Below are positions 30,558-41,737 of a DNA stretch of 64,000 nucleotides, one piece after another (positions within the stretch are counted from its first letter, which is position 1; the number at the start of each line of letters is the position of its first letter). The stretch is from Strigamia acuminata (Eukaryota; Arthropoda; Chilopoda; Geophilomorpha; Linotaeniidae). The stretch covers positions 9,264,427 to 9,328,426 of the forward strand of contig OX442315.1 in assembly GCA_949358305.1 (NCBI GenBank), in the 5' to 3' direction. Under the pieces are notes generated by a model, which did no database searches, was not told the origin of the DNA, and saw only the letters and a program-made list of their open reading frames with translations. A program made the translations under genes and the position numbers.

Positions 30558-30888
30558 TGCCGTACAAGAAATCAGCTTCCAGTCTGGAAGATTTGTGTAT
30601 CAATAAGGTGACAACTCACTTCAATGTGATGCAAGTCAAATTGAAAAATCAACCGTGTCTATTCATTGATAACGTATATCGACGACTGTGTGTCAGGTAT
30701 TGAAACATAAACAAGAAGCTTTGAATCCAAATATTTTCTTACATTTACACACCAAATTCTTGCACAATTTGAACGTTTTTGATCGGCCTATGGTTCCTCT
30801 GCTGCAAGAAATAGGCCATGTTTGTAAAAATATTGTAGATTTAGACTTAGAATGCGTTGTACTAATTCCAAGGCAATCAATTATATAG
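30558..30888 (+). pseudogene. Diverged LRR family fragment with frameshift
   Basis: Starts with ATG and a MPYKKSASSLEDLCINKV sequence that aligns with the family N-terminus. After about 42 codons (RRLCVR) a stop occurs and homology continues in the next frame (LNPNIFLHLHTKF ... GHVCKNIVDLDL) to 30888. It is truncated at the 3' end. It lies 0.3 kb from the intact gene on the other strand. Confidence 0.7.
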
Positions 30889-30960
30889 AATTATAGAATT
30901 ATGTTTATTATTGCTAGATTTTCTTACACATAATCAAGAATAAAATAATCAATCAAAAAT

Positions 30961-32536
30961 TCAATTTATCGTTTTGTTGGCAGCTAACTCTAGAAAATCC
31001 ATATGACAACCAACCAATAAATCAGTTGCCGTTTGACATGGAAATGCGTTTTCAAACATCAAAGCTAGAATAAAATAAAAGTAAAAAAACCTTGTAACAA
31101 AACGCATACTGAATAAATAAACGGCAAACTTACTTCGGACCCTTGAACTTAATCCTGGCACGTAAAGTAAACTCGCACCTTTAATTAATTTCTTTTCATC
31201 TTTCTCTGTACAAATTTTAACCTCATCCTTAAAGATCATTAGAGTATACTTGTTAATTAAATTGTCTCCCTTTTTGACAATACCCGGAAATTCTTTCTAA
31301 TAAATTAAAAAAATAAATACAATAATTAAATATATACAGGGTGGAACAAAAGTCTGATCCTCTTAAATATTTCCTGAGCAATTGCATCTAGGCCAACTTT
31401 GATGAAGCGATCATATAGGAAGTTGGGTGAGAGCAATCCAATGATGTTATGAAATTTGACCTTGAAGGCTATTTTCAAGGTCATTCACTTGCTAACTTCT
31501 AAACCAATCAGGTTAGAGCAAAAAAGTCAATTACAAAGTTGTAGAGCGCCATCAAATTAGTACTACCCAACTTATCTTAGTTATCTTAAGTTAAATGTTT
31601 TCTTTTTAAAAAGGAGACAAATCAGCTGAAATAAAGCCAGCCATTGTAACAAAACTTAAATTTCTATTGCAAAAATACTGAATTACTTAAATAAACATAT
31701 TCAAATGTGCATCTTTATGCAAGTAAACAAGAAAAACCACTGCCTTTTTTTAATGCCTCAATAATTATTTTATCACAAGAATAAAAAATTTCACTTTGAT
31801 GATTTTTTTTCTGATTTGTCTCCTTTTTAAAAAGAATTGGAAATTTTGCTCTAACCTGATTGGTTTAGAAGTTAGTAAGTGAATGACCTTGAAAATGGCC
31901 TTCAAGGTCAAATTTGATGACATCATTGAATTGCTCTCACCCATTCCTATATGATCGCTTCATCAAAGTTGGCCTAGATGCAATTGCTCAGGAAATATTT
32001 GAGGGGATCAGACTTTTGGTCCACCCTGTATAATAAACAAGTAAATTATCTTTAAAGAAAGAAATGAACCTACTGATTTGAATAACGCTCCACAGCGAGG
32101 TGAATCAGGAAAATCATACTCGTCTGCATGACACAAAGAAGGCTAAACAGAATCCAAAGAATTACTTAAAACTTAATGAGGCAGAGCGAGTTGGACTTAC
32201 ATCAGCTTTAATGAAAGCTCCGACACAACCACAAAAGTACTTGCTCAACTGGAAACAAAATTCGTCTTATTTTACACTGGGTGTGTTTTTTTTTATGTAA
32301 ATTTGGTGTAACATTTACTTTGCCATTATCTTCTGGGTATAACTTATCATAAACCTCGCAAGACACTCTTGTAGCAGCATCCGCTACATTACAACTCTTA
32401 AATAAATGTAAGACTAAGAAGTAGAAATTAATTGTTAATTTCTATATGTTAACTTACATCTTTCTCATCAGCTGTGGTCATGGTGATTGTAAAAACAATC
32501 AAAAACAAAAGAAAAAAAACAATTATTGTTCAGCAT
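30961..32536 (-). CDS. Six-exon gene for a small Cys-rich, probably secreted protein
   Basis: Not visible as one frame; assembled from exons on the minus strand: 32536-32458, 32396-32319, 32248-32201, 32118-32074, 31296-31134 and 31064-30961. All have GT-AG borders, and phases agree from exon 2 on (0,0,0,0,1). The product is about 172 aa with eight Cys (SCNVAD, RVSCEV, YFCGCVG, PRCGAL, KICTE, FPCQTA, VGCHMD). Exon 1 encodes a hydrophobic run (LLFLIVFTITM) like a signal peptide. From the ATG at 32536 the frame reaches it only if one T of a T8 run near 32508-32520 is discounted, so either the start is elsewhere, the base count is wrong, or the gene is damaged. I do not recognise the family. A 692-bp MITE sits in intron 4. 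Confidence 0.6.
31337..32028. mobile_element. MITE with CAGGGTGG ends, in intron 4 of the Cys-rich gene
   Basis: The termini are CAGGGTGGAACAAAAGTCTG and its near complement ending CCACCCTG, with TA on both sides. Inverted arms extend more than 200 bp (for example TTGGCCTAGATGCAATTGC and its complement). No transposase. A Tc1/mariner-type non-autonomous element. Confidence 0.85.
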
Positions 32537-32689
32537 TGTGTAGTAAGATTGGTTAAAATTAAAAGTAGCAATTAGCAATGAAAACTGCAATGTGGAACTA
32601 CTGCACCATAATTTGCCGTATATATTTGTACTGTACGCAGTACTGTCATGCACGTGGCAGTTCAAGGTGAAAGCAAGATGGAACAACAA

Positions 32690-33429
32690 TCACAATCAGA
32701 CAAGGACAAAAAAAGTAAAAAATAGGAAAAAAAAGAGTTATTTTCCTGTTACTAACCTTGACTGCTATACACTGTTGGAAAAAGACACGTGTTAAAGGGT
32801 GTAAAAACTTAATGTATCATAAACCAGAGTGTCGTTGGTGATTTTGGCCGTCAAATGGACAATCACTTTACTATAATGATTATGTGTAATCTCGAATCCG
32901 GTTTCATCAAATTTGGAATTTTCTGAACTTGTGAAAATCGGGGGTTGTTTTGTCGAATCCGAAAGCCCGTTTGGTACATTTCATCAAATTTTTTGGCTGT
33001 CGTCGAGGATGTCATTCACATCGCTAAGTGGTTAGGTAAGGTCAGGTTACCGGTAGGTTAGGTCAGGGCCATAATATACCATAATAAGCTAGAATGATTT
33101 TCAAAAATAATTTTTCTTAACTAAATTGTTTGATTGCATGAATTTACTCATCAATAAATTTTTATTTTTTTTATTTTATTACTGTTGTGTGATTTTATGA
33201 TTTTTGAAATCAAAACTGTGTGATCATGATAAATTTGGATAAAAAATAATAAATTAACATGTACTGTCACGTTTTTTTTTGTTAAACAACAAAACATTTG
33301 GTCGCTCGCATGCATAACATTGCTCTATTATTGTTCAAATTGTGGGAAGGGAAGTCTGGATTGTGTAAATCGTTTAGTTTTTTTATTTGTTATATGTATT
33401 TATTTATTTATTTAGAACTGTTCTTAAAA
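32690..33429. other. Intergenic stretch, no gene seen
   Basis: AT-rich, with a short GGTTAGGT-containing run near 33030-33065. I find no coding exon or RNA with support. Confidence 0.35.
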
Positions 33430-33960
33430 AAATTATTTCTTACTGAAAAGTTTTGAGAAAAAAGGTCTGAAACATTAGTCTACTCAGCATTGTAACTCAG
33501 CTTTGTAACCTAAAAATATTAAGGCAACCAAGCTAATCCTCAATTTGTATACTTTATTCGGTCATACTTGTAAGTGGAGGAGAGGAAACACAAAAGAAAA
33601 GAAATAATTTATTTTGGAAATACATTTCAACATGATAAGTTTTAGGTTTCAAAGCAGAGTAGACTAATTTTCAGACCTTTTTTCTCAAAACCTTTCAGTA
33701 AGAAATAATTTTTTTAAGAGCAGTTCTAGACTAATTGGATGATGCTCTACAACTTTCTAATTCACCTTTTTGCTCTATCTGTCACCGTTCTCGAGTTACA
33801 ATATGGATGACCTTGAAGATGACTTCTGCGGTCAAGTTGGATGTCATAATTGGATTCCCCCCCCCCCCCGACATATTACCCTTACAATATTTTTGCTGAA
33901 TCAACATCTAGAACAGTTTGGGAATTATTTACATAGAACCAGACTTTCTGACCACCCTGT
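33430..33960. repeat. Inverted-repeat element related to a Tc1 end
   Basis: The arms at about 33430-33490 (TTATTTCTTACTGAAAAG...GAAAAAAGGTCTG) and 33655-33720 are complementary. 33436-33590 also matches the flank of the Tc1 relic at 43140-43250 (TGTCTACTCAGCTTTGTAAC, GAGGCAACCAAGCTAAT). The right part, to 33960, ends in CTGACCACCCTGTA, a CAGGGTGG-type end. Confidence 0.55.
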
Positions 33961-35271
33961 ATTTCATAAACTATAGTAGCTGCATTCAAAAATTGAAATA
34001 CCAATTTTAGTTTAAGTGTATTTTAAGTTTTAACATGGGTTTAAACAGGAAATGATGTCATGTTTGGTTTAAAATTAAAGTAAAACACAAAATATTTTAT
34101 TAGTTTTTGAATGCAGCTACTGTAAATTCACTGAATAAACTTATTTTGTCATTTTTATTCAACCAAAACTGTATTATCATTTTTCAAACACCCCTAGACA
34201 CTTTATTACAGGCCATATTTACATTAAAAAGCGCTCTCAGTGCAAAATAACACGTATTTCGTTTCCAGTTTGTTGCGCCCTCTACTTTCTCGCTCGCTGA
34301 CTCGTGGGTTGATTACTTAACTTCACTAACTCTACCGCTTTGCTCAAGCGATTTACCCAAAGAAATGATTACACATATATAAGAAGGTAAAATATAATAT
34401 AGATTTATTCTGTGGGAAAATGTACAGATATATCTTATATATATATATAAAGGTAAAAAGGTAATTTGGAATGGGTAATGGGAAATGGAAAGGTAAAAGG
34501 TAAGGTGAAAGCTGGCTGGAATCGGCGAGGTCGTCTATTGTTCTCTTCGTATCCAAGATGGCGTCCTCGTTGTGGCAACGTGGTGTCGTCTTGGGCCGGC
34601 GTGGCAATATGGCGTCCTCGGCTCGTTTCTGGCTGGTTCCTCGGGCTCACGCTGGTCAGGCGCGAGTGAATGCTTAGTTAAAAGGCTTACTTCGGTCTGT
34701 TGTCTAGGTTTGTATTATTTTGTGGTGTCCGGCGATCACACAGCGGCGGGAACGCTCGTCGTGGTTTTACTGCAGTTTAGGCTTGTGCGACCGTTTGTCT
34801 GCACAACTCGCTAAACTGGAGTGGTTGTTACTACTTTTAGCTGGCGTGCTAAAGTAGTGTGTTACTTTGGTATCACAGGTAACACTGCGGAGGTAAACAC
34901 AAATCAAACTCACTTGTCGTAGAAAGTCCCTTGTCCCTGGTCACTCCTTGTGGTTTCACTAAGGCTTGATCTTGGTAGGACGTTTGGCTTTTACGTGTGT
35001 GTTGTTTGATGTTCGTGTTGGTTCTGCCCGCTCTGCGCTGAGGCACATTCCTGCGCACAAAGCGGGGTTGACAGGTGACCAGAATCACCCAATGGTGGGG
35101 TTGACGAGTCATCCCCACTCCCTCAGGGCAGACGCCTGTCCATTGACTAGATGTCAATGCACTGAGGGAAGGGAGACGTGCCTGCGGCTCCCCTTACACC
35201 CGAAAAGAGGTCACGAGAGAAACTCTTCGTTGACCCCTGTCCAGTCAGGTCACAACAGCTGTTTATTATTA
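33961..35271. other. Intergenic; GC-richer repeat block, no gene supported
   Basis: 33961-34460 is AT-rich. 34461-35270 is GC-richer and has a duplicated ATGGCGTCCTCG phrase, TTGTCTAGG as in the dispersed family, and ATCACCCAATGGTGGGGTTGACGAG. The open frames here (34466-34669, 34572-34814, 34966-35286) overlap on several frames and lack family features. Confidence 0.4.
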
Positions 35272-36025
35272 TATAATATAAGTTAAAGATGCAAATTTAA
35301 CAACAGATGAATTTGATCAATTATTTCTATAAATAACAACAATGTCCCATTTAGAAATGAGTTATTTCATTTATTAATTGCTAAACTTTATTCTTAATAG
35401 AAATAGAGTAATTTTCAATTTTCTTTAAAAAGAATAAGGAAAAAAAGCAATAACAATAACAACCTAAACTCCAAACTCTTTTGGTAATTTCCGTAGTTAA
35501 GAATAAGATGGAATTAAAATTTAACAAACTCATCTGGGGCTGTGACACGTATGCTGACAAACATCTGATTAATACACACACTTATACGGGGTGAGTCAAA
35601 AGTGTGGACATACCTTTTTTCTTGAAAATGGCTGAAGATATATCAATTCTACTAATATCTGGTGTGTTTTGGTTGTTGATTGTAGCAGATGGAAGGGATG
35701 CAGTTACGAACGATGCAGTCTGTTACAGCTTATTTGCGTAAGTGGTTTTATTCATAGTTTAGCACAGGTGGCGCGGTGTAACAGCAGAGCTAGAAATTGA
35801 CATGTAATTGGGAACCAACGAAAGGAGTAATTATTGAATTGTATATGGTAATAAAAAACATGAAATGTAATCAACTGACCATAAACAATTGAACTCAAAA
35901 TAATTCTGAACAACGAATTACTCGATACTTCTATGGTTTTGCCCACAGAGGGTGCAAGTAAATACTTTGAACATCCACAAGTGATTCCTGAAACTTAATA
36001 TTGACATTTTAGAATGTTAAAGCTT
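35272..36025. repeat. Direct long repeat, copy 2
   Basis: Same-orientation copy of 26868-27615. Each copy lies on the outer side of part of the LRR cluster. Confidence 0.7.
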
Positions 36026-36444
36026 TAGTAATGATCAGATGTCACGAAAAATAACTTTCATTACAATTGTGACGGTTATGAAACAGTAACCGTAAATGTT
36101 TAATGTTGACAATAGATGGCGCGGGCCAGAATCAGCAGTACATTCGAATGTGAATAAATGTATGAATAAACTTATTCATACTGGTACCCTCATCCATGCT
36201 CATGGAATCAAAAACACACAATAATATAGATTTATATTATTGTCCTTAAGTAATCAGGAGAAGAATTGGGTATAAGTTTTTCCTGAAAGTGTAACAAATC
36301 GGAATAAAAGATTAATTCTTTGTCTTGGAATGTGTCCTGGGTATCCTCTTCACGAATCGTTCGCCATACGTTGCCACGGTACACACTTAACCAGCTTGTC
36401 CACGAAATTTTAAATATTCGAATTCGCAATAACTGCTTAACAAC

Positions 36445-37770
36445 ATGCCGCACCAGAAAAATCTGCAAGAACTGTGTTTAAGTAAGATTATGATTGATTT
36501 CGACGCGATGCAAACTCTATTAACTGAACGATCTTTCCCTCCCATCTTTATCCAGACCATATACGAAAGATTGTGTCAACGTGAAGACCTTGTACTCAAA
36601 GGACGTGTGAAATCAAACATTTTCATTCATTCCGGCACAACATCGTTGCCAGAATTTTTCGTGTTCGATTTATCCGCAGATCGTTCGTTCGTCAAAATTG
36701 GTCAATTGTGCAAAAACCTCATCGACTTAGACTTGTCGACCTTCTCGTGTATTCCCCTATCCAAACAAATAATCAATTTGCTGACCCATTTGCCGCAAAT
36801 TCAACGTTTAAACTTAAAGTGGAGGACAGATTGCACGGACAAGGTCCCAGCTGAAATCGGTCGCAATTGTCGACAATTGACGCATCTCGATTTATCTAAC
36901 TGCACAAAGATCACCGACACTGGTCTCTTTTCTTTAAGCAATTGCGTGAAACTCGAGTGTTTGAGTGTATTCAATACTAGTGTGACGTGCGAGGGATGTT
37001 TCAGCGTTTTAAACCGACTGCCCGTTTTAAAGGTATTTGACACCGACCACAACTTGTTTGCCATGATAAAACGACAATCAAAAGCGATGCCGTTGCGCAC
37101 TTATTCCATCGAACAAATGAGCCGTGTTCTGAATAGTAGCCAAGACCTCACCTTTCTCTTCACCGTTTTCCCCAAATTGACCAGTTTACGTGTTAGAGAG
37201 GATACTCGAGTGGCACTACACGCGTGCGAACCCGAAGTGAAGAGCATGGGGTTACAATGATTGACTGTTCTGGATCTGTCGGGTCTTAGCTTAGTCAGTC
37301 TTCGACTGATTAGTCGCTTCTGTCCAAAGTTGAAGGAATTGACACTGATTCGGTGTACGATTTTAGTTGAAACCGATAATTTGCGAGATTCTGCCGTTGC
37401 TCTGTTCACGAAGCTACGTTACTTGAAAATCTGTTTAATTCATCTTGATGTTGATTTACACGCGTTATTCTTGCAGTGTTTGAATGTGGAGAAAGTACGT
37501 ATTTCTTGGTGTGAATCATTTAATGATGAATTGGTATTGAAGCTTGTTGGGTCGAATGCATTTCAAAATATCAAGTTTTTGGAATTGACTAAGTGTGATT
37601 CGTTTAATTTGAGTTCCATTTTGAAATTATTGAAAATGCGAAATCCGTTGAGGAAGTTGATCGTGCAACTATGTAGAAATATTGATAAGCCAGCTTATGA
37701 TAAAATTAAAAGTTACGTAAAATGCAACAACTTGGATTTACAGATTAGCTATGACCATGTGAGATTGTAG
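36445..37770 (+). pseudogene. LRR family gene, full length with one in-frame stop
   Basis: Exactly 1326 nt, the same length as the intact copy at 28922-30247 and colinear with it throughout. The only break is TGA at 37258-37260 (codon 272), where the intact copy has CGA (Arg): a C-to-T change at a CpG. Both halves keep the family features (MPHQKNLQELCLSKIMIDFD, CRQLTHLDLSNCTKITDTGL, VEKVRISWCESFND, LIVQLCRNIDKPAYDKIK). The leader upstream of the ATG is also conserved. This looks like a very recent loss or a segregating null allele. A DIRS element begins 20 bp downstream. Confidence 0.85.
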
Positions 37771-37807
37771 TGATAATTTACTGTATTTTTAATTATATTA
37801 CAGCTTA

Positions 37808-37940
37808 GGCAATAAATGTTGTTTAACTATAGGCTTGTCCAATTAATTAAATATTTACTAGTACTTAAAAGAAAAACCAGGTGGAGGGCTTGACCTCTAC
37901 TTATGGTCTAGCCCGAGACCTGACCTCCAGTCCAATTTTA
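37808..37940. repeat. Left inverted terminal repeat of DIRS element
   Basis: Complement of 42820-42953, including AACCAGGTGGAGGGCTTGAC. Confidence 0.9.
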
Positions 37941-38040
37941 CTAGCCAAGTTCTCCACACGTGATTTTTCGCGTTCAAGAAAATTTTGGCTATTTTTTAGT
38001 TTTATATCGTTTTTTTTTTGCACTTTGACTACCTTTTACG

Positions 38041-39629
38041 ATGAGCCCTACTAAAGTTAGAGGTAAGAAGACAGCAGATGACTCTTTAAGCTCCAAAAAA
38101 GCACGACCACCGCGTGGTCGCACCAACACCACTAAGCCTATCACCACCACCACGCGTGTTGAAACTCACCACGAGCCCATCGCGCCGCCTTCCTCGTCCC
38201 AATCGAGGATCCTATTAGATGGTTCCATCGTTCCCACACCATCAGATGAAACGATAGAACGCCTTGACGAATCTTTTGGAAACAATGATGTACGGGATCC
38301 GAGAGGGCCCGACTTTACCGCCTCGCAAGTCGCGAATAGTCAGGCGCCCGACTTGGGACTTTCTTCCCAGGCCATCGAGAAGCTCATCTTTATGGCTTTC
38401 TCGCAGAATCAGACAGGTGGGGCCCCTCTTCAGCGGGAGGGGTCTACCGAATTGCCAAAAATGTCTCGATCTCGTAGAGACGAGTGGGGCACATTTCAGT
38501 CTGAAAATCAAGTAAGTAATTCTCATGCGGAATTGTAGATAAAATTCTCACTCTTGTTACTGACTGGTTGTAGTCAGATGTTTCAGAGTATGATTCCGAC
38601 CGTTCGTCACGCTCTAGCTCGTCAGACGATGAGCGAGAATTTTCCGCAAGACTGTCTCGTAAGGACCGTGAAATTATACGTCTCCGACGAGAACTCGAGA
38701 AAAGAGACAAACCGCACGCCAAATCGCGAAAATCGCCGTCTCGAAAGGACGAGGAATCCGACCGATCGTCGGACGACTCCGATGATCTCGAAGAAGATGC
38801 GCCTTTTCTCCACGAATCGTCCGCCAAGGAAATAGTTCGAATTTTGAGCAAACCAGTTTCGACGGCCAAAAATAACAGTTTTAAGGCCGATTTTCCGTGC
38901 CCGACTCGACAGGTTCCCTTTTTGAAAAAGAAGAAAATGGACGAAGATGTGGAGGCCTATGTGGGGGCACGAAACACGTCCTTTTCCATTCCGCGAGAAC
39001 GTTTTTTGCGTCGCTTAAACGGCATGATGGCGCGCGTTGGGTCGATTACGGCAAGAATCTACGATCGTTCGTCAACAAACGACCCCATGAACAAAGACGA
39101 ATTGCTTTACGCCAACAAAGCCATTTTTCAACAAGTTCGAAATGCTATGAACGCAATTAGCGACGAACGACGTTTCAATGTCGTTCAAGGTTTGGGTACG
39201 AAGAAGTCCGACATGGTGAAGCATTTTCGAAATTCGGAGGGAGACACTCTTTTTCAAGGGCAATTTTTTGAGAGATTCAGTAACCCATTTTTTCGATACA
39301 AAAAAAGTTAAGAGTCTTACAACTTATTGTTTTTCCTTGCAGAAAAGCAAGCCGACCAATTCGCATCAGTGGACAGAGCGAGAAGTAAAAATCCCGCGAA
39401 GGGTCCCCGTCGCGATAATCGATTCCGCCGTGGTTTTAGTCGCCCCGTCGAGAGTTTTCAGCGCAGGGATTATTCCCACACACGACCGGACGACAGAGAT
39501 CAGAGTAGAAGCTTTCGTAACCCGGATTACAACAAAGGGCAGCAACAGCCCTTTCGTAAAAACCCCTTCCCCAGCAACCGGGGAAGGGGTCGTGGCGGCT
39601 TCACTAGAAACGGTAACGGCTTGGTGTAG
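38041..39629 (+). CDS. gag: Gag of the DIRS element, three exons
   Basis: The ATG at 38041 opens a Ser/Thr/Arg-rich protein. Exon 1 is 38041-38511, exon 2 38574-39279 and exon 3 39343-39629. Intron 1 (62 nt) runs from CAA|GTAAGTAAT to TTGTAG; intron 2 (63 nt) from GTAACC to TTCCTTGCAG; phases agree, giving about 487 aa. Without splicing the frame stops at 38538. Exon 2 has an Arg/Ser/Asp-rich region and a conserved core (RERFLRRLNGMMARVG, ERRFNVVQGLGTKKSDMVKH). Exon 3 ends in an RG-rich tail (NRGRGRGGFTRNG), a likely RNA-binding end. An alternative donor at 39307 keeps the same frame. Confidence 0.72.
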
Positions 39630-41737
39630 CCACTTTTCCTTTCCTGACGCCTGTCTTTCATCTGGACGTTTACCCCTTTGTCACGACACTTGGTCCTTTA
39701 TCACCTCAGATTCTTGGGTTCTTGATACGGTCAGAGGGATAAAATTGGAATTTTTAAGTCCACCTATCCAATCAGAATTTCGTACACCAGTTTTCGATCA
39801 GATTAAACATGAACTAATCAGGGAGGAGGTTAAGGCCATGATCCTTAAAGGGGCCGCTTATTCGGTTCTCCCTTGCCAAGATCAAATAATTAGTTTTCTT
39901 TTTCTAGTTTCTAAAAAAGATGGCGGTTTTCGGCCTATTATTAATCTTAAACCCCTCAATTCCTTTTTGGTTTTCAACCATTTCAAAATGGAGAATATTC
40001 ACACCGCCTTGTCTCTGGTGGAGAAAGACGCTTTTATGTTTAAACTGGATCTATCTGATGCCTATTTTTCGGTGGCCATACACCCAGAATCTCGAAAATT
40101 TTTGAGATTTTTCTGGGAAGGTGTTCTGTATGAACTAGGAGTGCTTCCCTTTGGTTTAGGTCCCGCTCCCTTTTACTTTACAAAATTGTGTAGAGCTGTA
40201 GCAACTTTCCTTCGATCTCTTTACGTTCGGTTAGCAGTCTATTTAGACGATTGGTTTTTTATAAATAAATCTCACGAACTTCTTACACGACAGAGGGATT
40301 TTGTTTGCCTTCTTTTTCGCGCTCTGGGTTTTATCATTAATTTGAAAAAATCGATCCTTGAGCCCACTACTTCGATTACCTTTTTAGGCTTTCTAATTGA
40401 TTCAGTTTCTATGAGCGTCTCCTTGCCACCAGACAGAGTTCAGAATATTCTTTCCTCCCTCGAAGACTTGCTTCAATCAGAAACCTGTTCTATACGAGAA
40501 CTGTCTTCTATTATCGGCAAACTTAACGCCACAACAATTGCCATTTCCTCTGCGCCCCTACATTATCGGGGACTGCAACATTTAAAAGCCCGTAATTTCA
40601 CCGGAAATTATGAATCCACATGTTTTATAACAGAAGAAGCTAGGTCAGAGCTTTTATGGTGGAAACAAAATTTGAGATTTTGCAAGGGCAGATCTCTTCT
40701 TCCTAAACCTTGTCTCTTATGCTTTGATTCCGATGCCTCCCTAACAGGATGGGGGGCAACTTCTTCAGGCGTTAGTATAGGAGGCTCCTGGCCCTCTCTC
40801 CTTGTTAAGAAACATATCAATGTTCTTGAGCTTTTAGCTGCTTTTTGGGGTCTCAAGTCTTTTGCTAAGGATTTATCCGATAGTATAGTTAAGATTAGAA
40901 TGGACAATACTGCAGCGATTGCCTCCATAAATCATCTGGGCAGCCCCAGATCCCGAGACCTTACTGCCGTAGCACAAGACCTTTGGTCTTGGGCTATGGA
41001 AAGGAATATCTCTGTTCAAGCGGAGCACATCCCGGGTCGCCTCAATATAGAAGCGGACGCGGCCTCTAGGGGTAAGATCGTAGACTCAGGTGACTGGATG
41101 TTGAATCATAAGGTCTTTCACTCCATTGATCAAATTTGGGGTCCCTTTTATTTAGACCTTTTCGCGGCAATGCATAATGCGCAATTAGAAAACTTCTTTA
41201 GCTGGAAGCCCGACCCTGCTGCTCAGGCCTTTGATGCCTTAGTTCAGGACTGGGGATCAGGAATTTCTTACGCTTTTCCTCCTTTTTGCCTCGTTCCAAA
41301 ATGCCTTCAAAAAATCCGCAATGCTTCGACACCTACTCGAATAGTTCTGATCACCCCGATTTGGCCTAGCCAAGCTTGGTTTCCGGTAATTCCACATTCA
41401 GGAAATTTGTTCTTTTCTTTCTACTAAATCGAGATTTATTTTTCAGCTTCTCTGGTCCCTATCGACGGAATCCCCGATACGGTTGCCCCAACTCCCGAAT
41501 CTTTTGACGAATGCGCTGAAACAACCCCATCCGCTTCTCCTAGCGCGATCCCTGCAGCTGGCCGCATGGAAACTGTCATCGGTTCCCTCGGAAACGGAGG
41601 TCTTTCAACGAACGCTTCCAAATTGGTGGGGTGTTCCTGGCAGTCCTCATCAAATAAGATCTACGACGGACACTGGAAGTCTTGGCTCCACTGGTCTACA
41701 CGAAACAATGTTGACCCTGTTCGCCCATCTGCCATAA
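39268..41737 (+). CDS. RT/RNase H of the DIRS element, with a C-terminal intron
   Basis: The frame overlaps the end of gag; convincing homology starts near 39700. Reverse transcriptase: LVSKKDGGFRPIINLKPLN, then LPFGLGPAPFYFTKL, catalytic YLDDWFF near 40240. RNase H: CFDSDASLTGWG, NVLELLAAFWGLKSF, MDNTAAIA, EHIPGRLNIEADAASR. After that comes the DIRS-typical DLFAAMHNAQLENFFSWKPD and YAFPPFCLVPK. Unspliced, it stops at 41427. A 61-nt GT-AG intron (41386-41446) instead joins QAWFP to LLWSLSTESPIRLPQLPNLL, the tail expected for DIRS elements, ending at 41737. It copies the element RNA; integration is done by the recombinase. Confidence 0.85.
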
